DNA of 64,000 nucleotides from Pseudorasbora parva (GCF_024679245.1 NC_090174.1:42850188-42914187); one strand, 5' to 3'. Shown: positions 1 to 13,189, numbered from the stretch's first letter. Numbers and translations are program-made. Notes: a model not told the origin generated them from the sequence alone.

Positions 1-523
1 TGCGAGCCCTGGCCCATACATGTCTGAGTCCAGCCTGCTAAAGGTATGCTCTGTTAGACACGTACACATAAGCAAAGCGATCTATAACAATGCAGTACTA
101 TTACATATAAAAACACGTTTTACTCACATCGATGTGTTGCACCATTCCTGTCGGATCCAAATCCAGCATCGACCGGAGATTTGTTCACAAACGATTCCTC
201 AATGAAATTAAGTGAATAGTTCAATAAAAATAGTTCAATCTAACATTCCTAATATTAGGATACGAAGGAAGCTTATGCAGCGACTGTGTTCTTCCACATT
301 CAGGAATAGCGCAATATCTTGCCATCTTCCTCGGCTACTGGATTAGACGTGCTGTATGAACCACAAGACTGTTTGCTGAGCCTAGTGCCAATAAAAGCGT
401 TTCTTTGACTAACAAGGAAGTTTTCAGCTCTGAAACTTACAGGATATTCTTATATTACCAATACCATGACCTTGTATATATGAAAAGCTCAAGGGAAAGT
501 TGATTTCTCAATTCATCACTCCT
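1..523 (-). mobile_element. Partial TTAA-flanked DNA transposon of the THAP-bearing family (copy 1)
   Basis: This is an inverted partial copy of the element at 29097-30147. The two share, in opposite orientation, the words GAAGAACACAGTCGCTG and AATATTAG, and the terminal stretch that includes GAAATCAACTTTCCC. The element ends in CCT followed by a TTAA at 524-527, the usual layout for a piggyBac-type target site. Its other end lies before base 1. On the minus strand a decayed THAP-like stretch (C-x4-C followed by a leucine-proline motif) is visible. The open frame at 20-205 lies inside this element and I do not regard it as a gene. Confidence 0.75.
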
Positions 524-559
524 TTAAACTGTTAAACAGCCCTCTGTTCTTAAGATTGT

Positions 560-1778
560 AGACCCACTTTATATTAGGTGGCCTTAATGCACTAACATTT
601 TAATTAATAATTTGATACAATGCACTTATTGTGTTAATACATGTTTTTACATTGCACTAATGTACTTATAAAAATAAAAAAACCTGGATGTAATTACGTC
701 TGTAATTAATTTCTGTAGTTTGTAACTACACAGTTGGCACTTCCCTTTCACCTAACCCTACCCTTAAACTGACCCATACCACCACACCTGAGGCCTGTTG
801 CATGAAACTAGCTGAACAAACTCTGAGTTCAGAGTAGGTTTAGAGTTGACAAATCCAGATAAATCGAACCTGGTTTAGATCAAGTTCAACCGTTTCTCAA
901 AGCTCTGTATAAACTTTCTCTGTCAATTCGGGTTTAATCCAGAGTTAGCGATTAACTCTGATTAACACACCTGAAAGTGTGACACGTGCGGCAAACAGCC
1001 AATCACAGTGTCCGTTTGATTCACTTCTCTTCTGAAGATTGAGAGATCGTTTTGAAAATGATCATGAAATGAAATGCGTTTACAAAGCAGAAATAAACGA
1101 AAGACAAGAAGGCAGCTTAAAGAATATCTGACTATATCAATGCATGATGTGAATCAAAGAATATGCCTAATAATTATAGGTTTACAAAGAGCTCAAATGA
1201 ATACACATTGTTTAAAATAATTATGAATGCATGTTTTATGCATTTATATTATTTGTCTACTTGTCAATTAATATGATAATTATATGAATATATTAATTAA
1301 AAGTAATTTGTATAATAAAAATATAATAAATAGGCCCAATTAGCGCCAAAGGATGAGCAATTATGATGAGCAAATGTTTTTTTCACTATAAACTGCAAAT
1401 TTGGATCGAGAGATACATGGGGTGTGGCTTTATTGCGTCTTTACTTGCAGCTGATTGGTCCAGTTTGGGTTTGCGATCTCTAACCCAGAATAAAACCTGC
1501 TCCAGAGCAGGTTAGCTGTGTAGTGTAAGTTACCATGGTAATGAACACTGATAAAAACCAATCCACCATCTTGAGTTTGCTCAAACTAATCTTGAACTTA
1601 CCTGGGTAGCAACTGAAACCAGCGTTGTGCAACAGGCCACTGTGCCTAACTCTACCCGTATCCCACCTCAATATCAGCAAAGGTGTTTGGCTATACAATT
1701 TGAACACAGTAAGTTCATTGTACTTATTTTTTGATGTAAGTACATAGTACTTAAGGCCACCTAATATAAAGTGGGGCC
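560..1778. mobile_element. Non-autonomous hAT-like element with intact 8-bp target duplication
   Basis: The inverted ends share about 24 bp (CCCACTTTATATTAGGTGGC on the left and its complement on the right). They are flanked by an identical 8-bp direct repeat, AAGATTGT, at 552-559 and 1779-1786. An 8-bp duplication is typical of hAT transposons. No transposase is present. The middle is interrupted by a second element at 791-1639. A shorter, uninterrupted relative lies at 20686-21014. Confidence 0.85.
791..1639. mobile_element. MITE nested inside the 560-1778 element
   Basis: The inverted ends are GGCCTGTTGC at 792 and GCAACAGGCC ending at 1638. The element is about 849 bp with no coding capacity. 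Comparison with the uninterrupted relative at 20686-21014 shows the insertion point, in a CCTGTGCC context. The flanking triplet CTG appears on both sides (788-790 and 1640-1642), which suggests a 3-bp target duplication. The superfamily is not certain; a 3-bp duplication would fit PIF/Harbinger, although the usual TWA target is not seen. Confidence 0.7.
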
Positions 1779-1786
1779 AAGATTGT

Positions 1787-4700
1787 TTATGACATTTTTA
1801 TGATCCCTATTATATTGTTAAAATATGAAACATTTCACAGCGACTGAATCCTTTAGTTGATGTCGTCATTGTACCAGGTCTAAGGTTCATATTATGTTTA
1901 TTCTATTTTCTCATGCTGTAGCTGCCCATCCCCCTGCAGGCCTTTTATCTGAGCGTAACCCCCCAGACAGCAAAACAAGTGTGCTTGAGTGTGGTATGCA
2001 CTGACCCAGATAACCGCGTCCTACACTAGAGTGTGAATGATACTCTCCGTGCTCCCAAAGAGGCTCGGTTAAACCAGGCTCTGAGCTGACACCAAACACA
2101 TTGCTGAGGCCAATGGAGATAAAAGTTCAGACGGGATGTTCCGATAATGGAGTCTGTAACAATGCACTTAGCTTTACTGAAAGGATCTGTGTCCTGCAAA
2201 TTAGCAAATGAAATGACTCTGAATTGCTGATGGGGAGAATTGAGCTCTAGGTATGCTCATCTGTAATGCACATTGCTTGAACTCTCTAATGGTATTTATG
2301 ATTTTATTGAGGCACTTAAATTCTATTTCAATATGAGATGCTTAGCTGGATGAATAGATAAATGAGAGCAATAGAGAGCTATTGATGCTTATGTGTTAAG
2401 GCTAAAATATTAATGCCTGATGGTTCAGTTTGCCATTTCAGGTTTATCACAAAGAGTTTAACTTTGGGTTTTGTGTGTGTGTGTGTGATTTTTAAAATTA
2501 TACTTGGTAGCAATATATTTAACATTTTAGGTAATATAGCTACTTTTTGATTCCTTCTTTGATTAATAATTACTTCTTTGTAATTACATATACAGCAAGA
2601 TAAAATACATTAAACATTACATTATGCTAGGATTTTCCAAACAGTTTTTTAAGGAACTGCAGGAGATTTTTTTTAAGTATATAAAGCGAATTAAATAAAT
2701 CATACAATTAAACATGTACATTTAAAATGGATAAGTCCCTTTAAAATGAAAATAATCAAAATAAAACACTTCAACAGAAATAAAACACCTGGTCACTTCA
2801 TGCGTTTTTACTGATTAGCTATAGTATAACAATAGCTATCCATTTTGCTAAATCTCTTCCATTTACACTTGACCACATACCTGTATGTCTCCACAAAATG
2901 AATAACTGAACATGCAAATATGCTGTTAAAATGATTGACTTAATTATGAACTCATTGACTTAAAATCTCATGTGGTACTTCAAGTAAATATTTTAATTCA
3001 AATAGGTTTTGCTGATGGAATCCCTGCATTTCATTTACAAAATAACAATTTGTGCGTTTTAATGTGTTTGAAAGACAACTGTATATACCATAGTGTAATG
3101 TCTATATCTACTACCGGCTCAGTAGTTGCGATATCTGACTTGAGAATCTAATGACGAGTCAGATACGTAAAATTAAGTGTATTATCCCTATCTTTCTCTC
3201 CATAAAGACCCCAACAACTTTCCACTATCCGATACAAAATCCCTCATAGCCATTGCATGAGATAATCCTGATGCAATATTAATGTTCCTTACCTTCATTC
3301 TCTTTCAACTTTCCTTTTTCTGAGCTTTTGGCTTCAAAGCCTGTTGTCCCTCATCACAGTCACACAGAGTTAGTGGGGAAATACAGTTTGAAACTCTTGG
3401 TAGAAATCCAAGGCCAGTGAACATTAATACTTTATCTGCCTAATTTCAAGCTTTGAAGATGGAGTGGACCCACACTAGCATATTTTGATATAATGGAGCA
3501 TTAATGCTCTATAGCTGTGTCATATAAGTTTATTTCAGACTAGTAGTAGGCTGTATATTATTGCTTCTATAAGTTCAGCAAGTATTTCAGTGAAGTCACA
3601 TTGTTTTCCAGCTGCTTCCCATATTTCTAGACCAATTTCTCACCAGCTTACCCTATGATATGGCGCAGCATGATGTAATTGTGTCGCAGCTATCTGCAGA
3701 TATGGTAAAATGGGTTTTATTAAAGACTTTTTTGGGGGTTTTGAAGACTTTTTTTGAAAGAGGAATTTCATTATTGCACTCTGCTCTTGAACATCTCAGG
3801 ATAGAAAGGCAGAGCTCAAATAATTGAATGTGAAAGTATCCCTTGAATTGCATTTGAGCCTCACATAAAGGGGATTTTTAATAAAGGAAGAAGGTTTAGG
3901 CTTCGGTTATGTGAAGATTGGACAAAAAGGGCATCAGCTTGTTTATTCCCGTCATCTAGAAGCCCATAAACTACACGGCTCAAATATTTTCTTATGTTGT
4001 CTAATTCAGGACATTTTGTAAATAACCATTTGAAGTAAAAAAATATTTTTAAGCCTTTTTTTCTTAGCAGTGTATAGGTTCTATGAATTGAATAAATGTT
4101 TTTTTTTCTTAATTTTGTTAATAGTTACATTTATGTAGATCTAATGTTTTTGACTTAAAATTTTGTCAAATTAATCTAATTGAATACAGTCATAATGAAC
4201 TTAATAAACAATCTTTACATTTTTAAGCATGATTTACAAAATCTGTCAAATGTGTTTTTTTTTCCTTTCTTTTTTTTGTTTGCATTTCATTATTTCATCT
4301 GCATTATTGTACAGGTCCTATATCTAGAGCTATATACTGTATGAGACCTGAACTAAAGTGTACATCAAATAGTGTGCACTACAACTAATGTTCTGTGGAA
4401 TTAAACTGAAATTAAATTGCAGTTAGTACTAGACCTCCACGATGTTTAACATGTTAATATAAGTGCACCTGTAATGTTTAAGAAAGCGAGTAATGACCTG
4501 GTTAATTCTCATTAGCACCATGACAAAGACCCCTCGGGCTGCTTTTCAAACCTCTTTCCTTTTTTGTTTCTTACAACATTTTCCCCTCCTTCTCTTTCCT
4601 CTCTATTTTATCACTTTAAATAACTTCTGAATTGTTCAATTGTAGGTTTTTGATGAGAGAAGGGCAATCCCAGCTTTCTTCTAAAGGTTTTACATAATTG

Positions 4701-5622
4701 ATCATTATATGGTTTAGGGCGCTGGTCATTTTCTGATCCTTCTATGTTTTATTCAGCCCGGCGGCCTGAGAAAGCTGGAAAAGTTCTAACGCTCCATCAG
4801 AGAAGAGGATCTTACTTATCCAGTTCATGTATAACTATTAGACATGCATTCACAATTCGTTTCTGTTGGTCTCCCTCCGTCTGTCCGTCCGTTCATCCAT
4901 CATTTGTTCTTTCGTTCGATTGTTCGTTTTATATTGTTCTGTCTGTTGTTCTCTCTAACAGTAAAAGGTTGACATTGCCCACAGATTTGCATGCTCACTC
5001 CACAAAAGGGATAATGACTTTTTCAGCATTGTAAAGGATGCCTTTGGGCAATATTTTTTAGCCTGCATGTGCAATTTTGTCATTTAAAATGCAACCGTGA
5101 CTCAGTTGGGTTTTGAGACTCATGTGACTTTGCGTGTGCTAATATTTTTTTAAATGTTGTGGCTCTAGGTGCTGAAAGATGCATATTCAGAGATATGTAT
5201 TGCCTGCAGATCTGTGGGCTGCTGATTTGCCATTCAAATTTTGCTCCTAAAGGATGCTGTGTGTTGAAGGGCTTATGTGTTAGTTATATGTAAAGTTCTG
5301 AAGTATTTTTTTTTCCATTGCAGAAGGGGGCATTATTAAGGTCAGACTGGTCTTGAGTGCTTGCTGCTTGCAAATTTAGCCACTTTGGATGATTATCACA
5401 ACCTTGAGAGGTCTAATAATGATAGGTAGTCATTTTCAATAGTGTTTCTCAATTAGGATCATGTCCCTGCTTGTGGGCAGCAGAGAATGAAAGGGCATTT
5501 CAACACAATGCGTCTTTGGCTTTGCCTCCAATTAGAGCAGCAAGATGACTGAATTACTGTGGTGAGCAAATAGCTTGTTTTTTTCCTACCACTTTGATTA
5601 CATGTCATTTCAGACCCTGATG
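1787..5622. other. AT-rich region with no supported gene
   Basis: There are only short chance open frames, small poly-T runs and a short (TG)n at about 2471-2487. A pyrimidine tract ending in CAG at about 1944 is followed by an open stretch up to about 2014 with a possible donor. This could be an exon, but neither codon use nor a neighbouring exon supports it, so I do not call it. Confidence 0.5.
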
Positions 5623-5894
5623 CACTCTTAAAAATTAAGGTTCTTAAATGGTCCTTTGGCAGCGTGTATGGTTCTTTGAAGAACCTTTAATATCCAAAGA
5701 ACCTTTCTATTGCACAAAATGTTCTTAGTAGTGCAAAACGGTTCTTTAGACTATAACATGTTTAGAAAAAAAATTGTTCTTTAAAGAACCTTTCACAAAA
5801 TGATTCTTTTGGGGAATCAAAAATGGTTCTTCTATGGCATCACGGTGAAAACCCAATTTTGGTTCTTTTCTGGCACCTTTATTTTAAGGGTGTG
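5623..5894. mobile_element. Short MITE rich in GGTTCTTT/AAAGAACC motifs
   Basis: The imperfect inverted ends (CACTCTTAAAAATTAAGG on the left; a complement of TTAAAATAAAGGTGCC on the right) enclose repeated GGTTCTTT and AAGAACCTTT words. From memory this matches a common cyprinid dispersed repeat. No target duplication could be read with confidence, so the ends are approximate. Confidence 0.6.
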
Positions 5895-6176
5895 GTGCGA
5901 AACAGTATAGTAGGTCATAATATCCCAACAGATATGTATTTTTCCTGGAAATGTTTGCCAATTTTTATTGAACAGTGCCATGCTTTGCCAAAATATTTCA
6001 GCACAAGTCGATGATGATCTTAATAATGATGATGTCAATCATTTCCCTCCAAACACGTAACACTTTCATGCATCTTCGAAACACAAATGAAGATATTTTT
6101 AATAAAGTTTGAGAGATTTCTGACCCTCCATTGACAGTCCATGCAACTACCACTGTTATTTCAAGAGATCATAATC

Positions 6177-7056
6177 CATATGAATTGAGCAGTTTAGTCC
6201 AAATTTTCTGAAGCGACTCGCTTTTTCATATGAGAAACAGATTGAATTTAGGCTTTTATTCACATATAAACATTGATTGAGAAACATAACAGAAGTTCAT
6301 CTGTACTTGTAACGTAACACACAAGAAAAACTCATTGGTTCTTGCGGAAGCTCAAACGTGCTGCGTAACACGAGAAAAAAACTCATTGGTTCTTGCGGAA
6401 GCTCAAACGTGCTGCGTAACACGAGAAAAAAACTAATTGGTTCTTGCGGAAGCTCAAACGTGCTGCATAACACGAGAATGAATCTCATTGGCTCTTGTGG
6501 AAGCTCAAACGTGCTGCGTAACACGAGAATGAACCTCAATGGTTCTTGTGGAAGCTCAAACGTGCTGCGTAACACGAGAATGAACCTCAATGGTTCTTGC
6601 GGAAGCTCAAACGTGCTGCGTAACACGAGAATGAACCTCAATGGTTCTTGTGGAAGCTCAAACGTGCTGCGTAACACGAGAATGAATCTCATTGGTTCTT
6701 GTGGAAGCTCAAACGTGCTGCGTAACACGAGAATGAACCTCAATGGTTCTTGTGGAAGCTCAAACGTGCTGCGTAACACGAGAATGAATCTCATTGGTTC
6801 TTGTGGAAGCTCAAACGTGCTGCGTAACACGAGAATGAACCTCAATGGTTCTTGTGGAAGCTCAAACGTGCTGCGTAACACGAGAATGAATCTCATTGAT
6901 TTGTGCATGTCATGCTAGCATGCTAGAGCTTCTGTTTACCACAGTTGTGCGTTTATTTACATGTTTATATGTAAATAAAAGCCTAAAATCTGTTCAACAT
7001 ATATAAAGCGATTTAGTCTCTTCAGAAAATTTAAACTAAACCACTCAATTCATATG
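6177..7056. mobile_element. Palindromic transposon core enclosing a minisatellite
   Basis: About 96 bp at 6177-6275 (starting CATATGAATTGAG) recur in inverted orientation at 6958-7056 (ending CTCAATTCATATG) at roughly 80% identity. Between the arms lies the 51-bp tandem array. Sequence further right, ending GGTGAACTAGCCCT at 7198 and followed by TTAA, looks like the outer terminus of the same or an abutting TTAA-type element. The left outer end was not found. Confidence 0.65.
6311..6897. repeat. 51-bp minisatellite, about 11.5 copies
   Basis: The unit contains AAGCTCAAACGTGCTGCGTA and is 51 bp long, so it keeps frame (17 codons). This produces artificial open frames of 186 residues on the + strand and 203 on the - strand, neither of which is a gene. 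Units differ mainly at AACCTCAATGG versus AATCTCATTGG and at AATGAA versus AAAAAA. The last five units alternate between two variants, which suggests a 102-bp higher-order period. Confidence 0.95.
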
Positions 7057-7124
7057 AAATAGTTATATGAATTCTCTGTCTCTATCTTTCTGTTTTCATT
7101 TTTTTATTTTATTTATGTTTTGAA

Positions 7125-7198
7125 GATGAACGAAAGTCTTACTAGTTTGAAATGACATGAGGGTGAGTAAATGTTTAATTTTTTGGTGAACTAGCCCT
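7125..7198 (-). mobile_element. Terminal fragment of a TTAA-type MITE
   Basis: The text GACATGAGGGTGAGTAAATG followed by TTTTTGGTGAACTAGCCCT and TTAA is the complement of a very common cyprinid element beginning TTAA-AGGG-(A/C)TAGTTCACC. It abuts the palindromic minisatellite element and may be its right end. Confidence 0.7.
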
Positions 7199-7202
7199 TT
7201 AA

Positions 7203-9507
7203 TTATTGCCATTAACTCAAATCCTGGCTGTGTTTTGAACAAAATTTGCTACTGTTTATAGAGATACAAAACTAGCCACTGTTAAAAAAAGCCATAAAGA
7301 AAACAGTAACATTCAGTGTACTTTGAAAATGACTTTATAATTATGCCTTTTTGTAGTTTTGAAGACTGGAAACAGGCCAAACATGCATAAAAAGCTAAAG
7401 TAATACAATTCACAAATACAAAGCTAACAATTTGGTCATAATTTGCCTTAAATAGTCTCTTAGACTGTGAAGACCTTGACAAAATAATTGGTTAAGAAAC
7501 GTGTTCATTGACTTGTATTCTGATAAGTTTCCTTCACATTAAGCATGATGGAGTATGAGATACGTGGCTGCTGAAAGTTGACAATTTGATATTTGAAGTG
7601 TCTTACCAAGTGTTGAACTGCAAAACGGAAAAGCAACATAAAAGACAGCTTTTGAAGGGTGTGTGAGGGTTACCAACTTTACTGAGAGTTTATCATCATC
7701 ATTAGAGTGCAATTTTCTTTGACATTGGATGGCAATTAGACTTGATGACTTGAAGCTGTGTGTAAAAATTCATTAATAATGGATATTTTTTAGTTTTTGA
7801 CGCATTCAGATCTTTGCTTTTTAATAATTTTCTTTTATAGAGACAATAGCAAGAGGACAGGAATGCATCAACACATAAAACAGACTGTATTCAAACCTAC
7901 ATTGAGCACCATAATTATATCTACAACAACATGACTTTTCTAGACAGCCCAGTCTACATTTAACAAGGCATAAGTGTACACATTTTAAACCTGTTCCCTC
8001 TTCTACAGAACTTCTTCAGCTGAGCTTGTTAAGACACATTCTACACTTTCTACAGATGTTTTTGGTCGGTCTGACCTTGCCACCTCAGACTAGAAGAGTT
8101 TTTCCTTGGCACTAGTGATTCAGATTCCCCACAGTAAAGAGTCTCTCTCTTTCACTCCCTCCTCTAATTAAGATGCTCCTGTGGGCATGCTGCCTGCATT
8201 ACTGTCTAAGCGCTCTTCCCTCCCCTCACTCCTTGGAGAGGGAAGCTACATTGTCTGCTGTTCACACAGGTTATGCCTCAAAGAGAAAAATCCATTCCTG
8301 GGCCAATCTCTGTGAAGACACTGCAATCAATTAGATCTTCCCTAGCAAGACTTCTACAAAAACTATTATATCTATTACATGGTTACAAATTATTATTATT
8401 TTTTTTTTTTTGTGTGTAGTCATACGTCTCTCATGTGACCTCAATATGGTGATGATGGTTCTAGGTATTTATTTGCCCAACACAAGGAATCTAAAGGGTA
8501 AAAAGGCCACTATTTACTCACTCTCATGTTATTCCAAACGCATTTACTGTTAGCTTCTAAGTGGAATGAAAGTATACATTTTTAAAGAATTGTCACTAGT
8601 GATGAGAAGCAGTATTTAACTTCTTTAGCCATTAACTATATATTCAAATATTAAACTAATATGAATATTGTTAAATATTTAATAATTATAATTTTTTAAA
8701 TAACATTGATGTTTATTTTAACTACCTTATCATAAACAATTAGTCAGTAATGTCTCTCACAATCTTTAATTCTTACCTGGGGTTATTTTGACCCCAAACT
8801 CTTATGTATTTAAAATTAAAATGTTAAGTTGAGTGTTCATTTGTTGTTTTGTCACACTTGAACCACAAATACACAAACACACATTTTTGGGGGATTCAGG
8901 TAGTTTTGTGCTTGAAATGTTTTTTTTTAAAAAGTAACATTCTTCCCTATACACACTTAGGAATGCAAGGAATGCTTAAGTACACATAGAAAAAAATGCT
9001 CAAAATTCAAACTAAAAATACTTCACTTTAACTTTAACAACAGCAATTATGTTATGATGTCTACATGCACTGTAAACAAAAAAAAAAAAAAAAACATGTT
9101 GAGAAATCTTTAAGGCAACCAGCTGCAGAAAATGTTTGAGTTTTCTCATCTTAGGGTCAATAGTTTAACAAACTTTATCTCAATTTTTTTCATGTTAAAT
9201 AGTTGAATAAACTTTAAAAGCTGAATTTGTCATACAAAATATAAGTTGGATTTTTTCTACGGTGTGTGTGTGTCTAAATGCACACTGAAGAGAAACTAAC
9301 TTTATAACCCAGTTGAACAGCTCATTAGCTCCATATAAAGCTGTAAGTCATGAAATGAACATGCTATATTATTTTTTCCCTCATGAGGTCGGCAGACACC
9401 CAATGTAAGATATTTTGAGCTAAATTAAAAGGGTTATGCATGAAAGTTATTTTGAATATAAGTTGACATTTTTTTAAGAATATGCTTAATTTATTATTTG
9501 TTTATTG
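7203..9507. other. AT-rich region, no gene, with repeat fragments
   Basis: It holds a fragment of the TTAA MITE family at about 8510-8575 (TTTACTCACTCTCATG, ATTCCAAACG), poly-T at 8399-8411 and poly-A at 9079-9094. The stretch at about 9069-9265 begins CACTGTAAACAAAA, contains AAGGCAACCAGCTG and resembles the element at 41801-42195. Nothing protein-coding was seen. Confidence 0.5.
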
Positions 9508-11014
9508 GAGGGCGGTCAAGCAATTGAATTACACAACGTGGCGATTAATTAATTAAATTTATTGCAAATAAATCGCACATTAAATTTGGCTGAGAAATTA
9601 CTCCCAAAAGATAATTTAAAAGAAATTATTAAAAAATCAAATAAACATTGCAAAAAGTAACTTTGTAACTTCAAAAAGAAATATTTTTGGGGTGAACTAT
9701 AACGTTAATGTTTGTTTTTATAAATATGGAAATATTAAATTATTTTAATGAAATTATACTCTAAATAAGAAACTAAAACTAGGTGGCGATAAATGTCTAA
9801 TTGAGTAATTTATTATTCATTTGATTAATACAGGAGATGAAGAGTTCTGCTTTGTCTTTTTATATGTTTGGCAAAACAGACAATGTTGTCTAAAATAACA
9901 CATTATTAACTTATTTATTGTATTTAACTGTTGTAAAGACCAGTATCGCATTTCACTCGTCTCTTGCTAAAAAACAGAACGTGTGTGATTATTGCTTAGA
10001 CAACCTCTTTCAGGCATCTCGAATTGATATGAGTTGGGTATGATATGAGTTGGGCGACTTGCGCTCAAACTGCGATTCATGCGAATGTGAAAGCAACACG
10101 GACTCGGGTGTGCAGGAAAAGTAATTTGCATGCGTTTTATCAGATGATGTATTTAGTTCAATTAAATGTGAGGAATAATAGTGTAGCAAGAGTAAACCTG
10201 CCAGTGTATGTGTGCACTGGCGGGAACAATCTGCCACAATTTGCCTTATTATATCTTGAATTTTAGGGTCATTGAATCCTATAGGTGTCATCACACAGGG
10301 AGTTGTTGTCCTGAATTATATTCATCATCAATCAACTGTATGAAATGTTAGATGACCTAAGGTCTAGGGCGGGGCAAGTAGGTTGAAGGGGTGGTTCCGT
10401 GGTTTTTTATATTTGGTTGTGTTTATGGGGCACAGTATAACATGTCTTAATACTTCTTTTTTTAACACTATTTTTCTTATATTTTACCTTTATTTCACAC
10501 TTCTGTTTCCACTGTCCTTTGAAACAGCTTGTTTGCTTCCTGCTTCTATGAAGCTCATCCCTCCAAAAAACACAATGCAGGTCTTAGATTGGTTAGATGG
10601 ACCAATGTAGTTTCCTGTATTTTTATTGGCTGAAGTGCCAAGCATGGGTTGTCCGGAAACACCACGCCCCTTACATTACGGGCAGAAGTCACATCTGGGG
10701 CAGTGTTTATGTTAATAGCAAGGGTTTATGATGCTACCAACTCAGGAAGAAGCTTGTTGTAGTCCAAACCGGCCATTTTTGTAGGCAATAAACTGCCGTA
10801 ACTTTAAAAGACAATATCTCTGTTTGCATTGAACTTTCAGCGCTGAAACTTTGCAGATGCTGTTTTTATGCTCAAGCAGCAACATTACACACTAACTAAA
10901 GTTAAAAAAGTGAAATCACATGCAATCACCCCTTTAAATGTGTTAATACATTTAGCGCGTTACTTTTTAACCATAACTAATTAATCTAATTAACGCATTA
11001 AATCTACAGCCACA
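9508..11014. mobile_element. Degraded hAT-like element (GGGCTGTCAA family), interrupted by a TTAA element
   Basis: The left end GGGCGGTCAAGCAATTGAAT and the right end ATTAACGCATTAAATCTACAGCC match the ends of the better preserved copy at 27308-27865, whose right end reads ATTAACGCATTAAGTCGACAGCC. Repeated GCGATTAATTAATT-like words near the ends are typical of this family. The target duplication is no longer recognisable. A second element sits inside at 10387-10933. Confidence 0.6.
10387..10933. mobile_element. TTAA-flanked MITE nested in the 9508-11014 element
   Basis: The ends are AGGGGTGGTT and the complement of AGGGGTGATT. A TTAA is intact on the right (10934-10937) and mutated to TTGA on the left (10383-10386). 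Internal words (GTAGTCCAAACCGGCC; CAACATTACACACTAAC) are shared in inverted orientation with the TTAA element at 16364-16966. The open frame at 10383-10610 is inside this element and is not a gene. Confidence 0.7.
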
Positions 11015-13189
11015 ATTTCTAAATGATTAATTAAAATGAAACAAATTAAGCTCATGAAAAATGTAATGATTATTGTTTTCTTGAACATTTCTTGATCATT
11101 TTGAGTTGAACATGAAATTGCAGTTTAGGAAGCGAGTCATTCAGTAACTCACATAATTCATTAAATCGCTCCAACTCACTCAGTTTTTTTGATTCACTAA
11201 AAAGAGCTCATTAGTGTAACAGTGATTTTTAGCACTGTGGATTCAATAGCAGTCTGGCTGTGCCACTATTTTTTGGATAATTGACAGAAGTGGTTACAAT
11301 GATCTGTATAAAGTTGCTTCAAAAATGTCTACTCTGTTCCAATAAAAAATAACAACATGGTTTTGAACTACATGAGGGTGAATAATGGCTGAATTCATAT
11401 TTTTGGTGAAACTATTCCATTAATTAAATATTCTCTGGTTTCTTCTTTACTTTGGCAATGCATTTCTTGCCCTTGAACCATTCAGCTCAGAAAATAAATA
11501 TATTAGATATCATGAAGATATCATGACGGCACTTACATGTTAATTTCCAAAAAGCCAAAATAGTATCATGGTTCTTTCTCTTTTTGTTTATATGATTAAT
11601 ACATATTATGCCTCAAGATTCATATGTACTGTAAAATACATCTATTTTACATCATGTGACTTTTACATCTTTGTTTATGTTCTTTGACATGAACTAACTG
11701 CAGACATTTTAGCTGCACACTGACAAGGATTTAACACAACACACAATTGCATGGAACACAGTAAGCTTAGTTCAGACAGAGAGAAAGAGGGGCCTGGTAA
11801 CAAATGTATTCCGACTTAGCTCACCTTTGATGTCAGTCCCACAAATCCAAGGTGCTTTGAGCACGTCTGTCCTTGAAGTTGAAGCAGAGAAGAGTCCCTT
11901 GTGGGAAAGATATTGTAATCCTTAGCAGAATAAGAATAAGTGTGTTGAAGAATTGTTTTGTGGAAAGAGTTTCAGAAATTACCCTCGAGTCTCTGCAGTG
12001 CTGCTCGAAGATCATAGAGAAATAAGGACAATATGATAATGAATCGAAAATACTACCCTAAATGTTCACCTTTTAAAAATGGGTTTGCCTGGGTCAGTCT
12101 GCTTTTTACGTTGCTGATGTTAACATTTACAGTCAAATCAAAAAGAATTCAGACCAGATATAATGTAATATATATTTTTTTTTTACCAGTGGGTGCAGTA
12201 TATAGTTAATTTATGCAAGTGAGGATAGCAATACTGTGACATATTTGTACCCAAAAATTCTTCATACGATGATTGATACAACTTATTCAGACACTTTGAC
12301 CTGCCCATGGTTCGCTTAAGTGTTTTTAATTGCTATTGCAAACTTTTACACCACAGACTGAACAAAATGAAGCATTTCTTGGTAAATGGTTGACCTAAAT
12401 TGCTGTTGCATCTAACTGTGTTCTTAAATTAAACAGCTTACAGCTGATTGATTGACTGTATTCCATTACCTTTCTATCAAGTTATCTGACATTATCAAGA
12501 TGAATTTGTTCTGACATATTAACAATGAGTTCTTGTCATATTTTACCGGTATTACCGTAGTCTTAATTTTAGCGAATAAACTGTGATAATGTGAAAATGG
12601 TGTCTGAATACATTTTGGTTTGACTGTAGATGATTTTGACTCCAGAAATCCAGTCGTTGATGCCTGTGTTTTGCCTGCGCAAACTGAACATGCTCCGGAG
12701 CTGAAGATTCATAGCTGTTTTTCATGCTGCAGAAGAAGCAAACTCAATGAACCTTTATTAATCATTTCAACCTTTTTTTAACCATTTTATAAGCAGTGAT
12801 TGAGACACAAAATGATAGGTAAACATTAAATCTCGGGTCACCTGCAAAAGCGGCACTGCACATGTCTTACCTTCTCGCTTCTCACTAAATTCCTTCATGA
12901 AAAGAGGTTCTGCATTATGCAGATCTTAATTTGTGGAACGCTTATGAGTAAATACAATGCTGTGGCGTTACTCCGTAATGAGGAAAAGATAAACTATTTA
13001 TAACTCTGAAGTAAACAATCCAAAGCCGTGCATCCCAGCTCTTCACATTCTCAGCTTGAACCCTGAGGGGGGGAATGTGTGGTTGCACAGACTCACAGTT
13101 GTAATATGTAAATAAACCTGCTAATGATGCAGCGTGGATTGGCTTCATCACATGTGTTTTTGATGCGTGTGTTGTTGTCTCTCTTGCAG
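11015..13189. other. Intergenic or intronic DNA with no supported gene
   Basis: It contains the right-end fragment of the common TTAA MITE at about 11368-11424 (ACATGAGGGTGAATAATGG ... TTTTGGTGAAACTATTCC). The rest is AT-rich single-copy sequence. It lies directly upstream of the coding exon at 13190 and is probably intron of that gene. Confidence 0.45.

Noticed and set aside
6297..6918. Long open frames of 186 (+) and 203 (-) residues with 17-residue repeats
   Set aside because: They arise because the 51-bp minisatellite unit is a multiple of three and happens to lack stops on both strands. There is no splice or start context, and the array sits inside a transposon.
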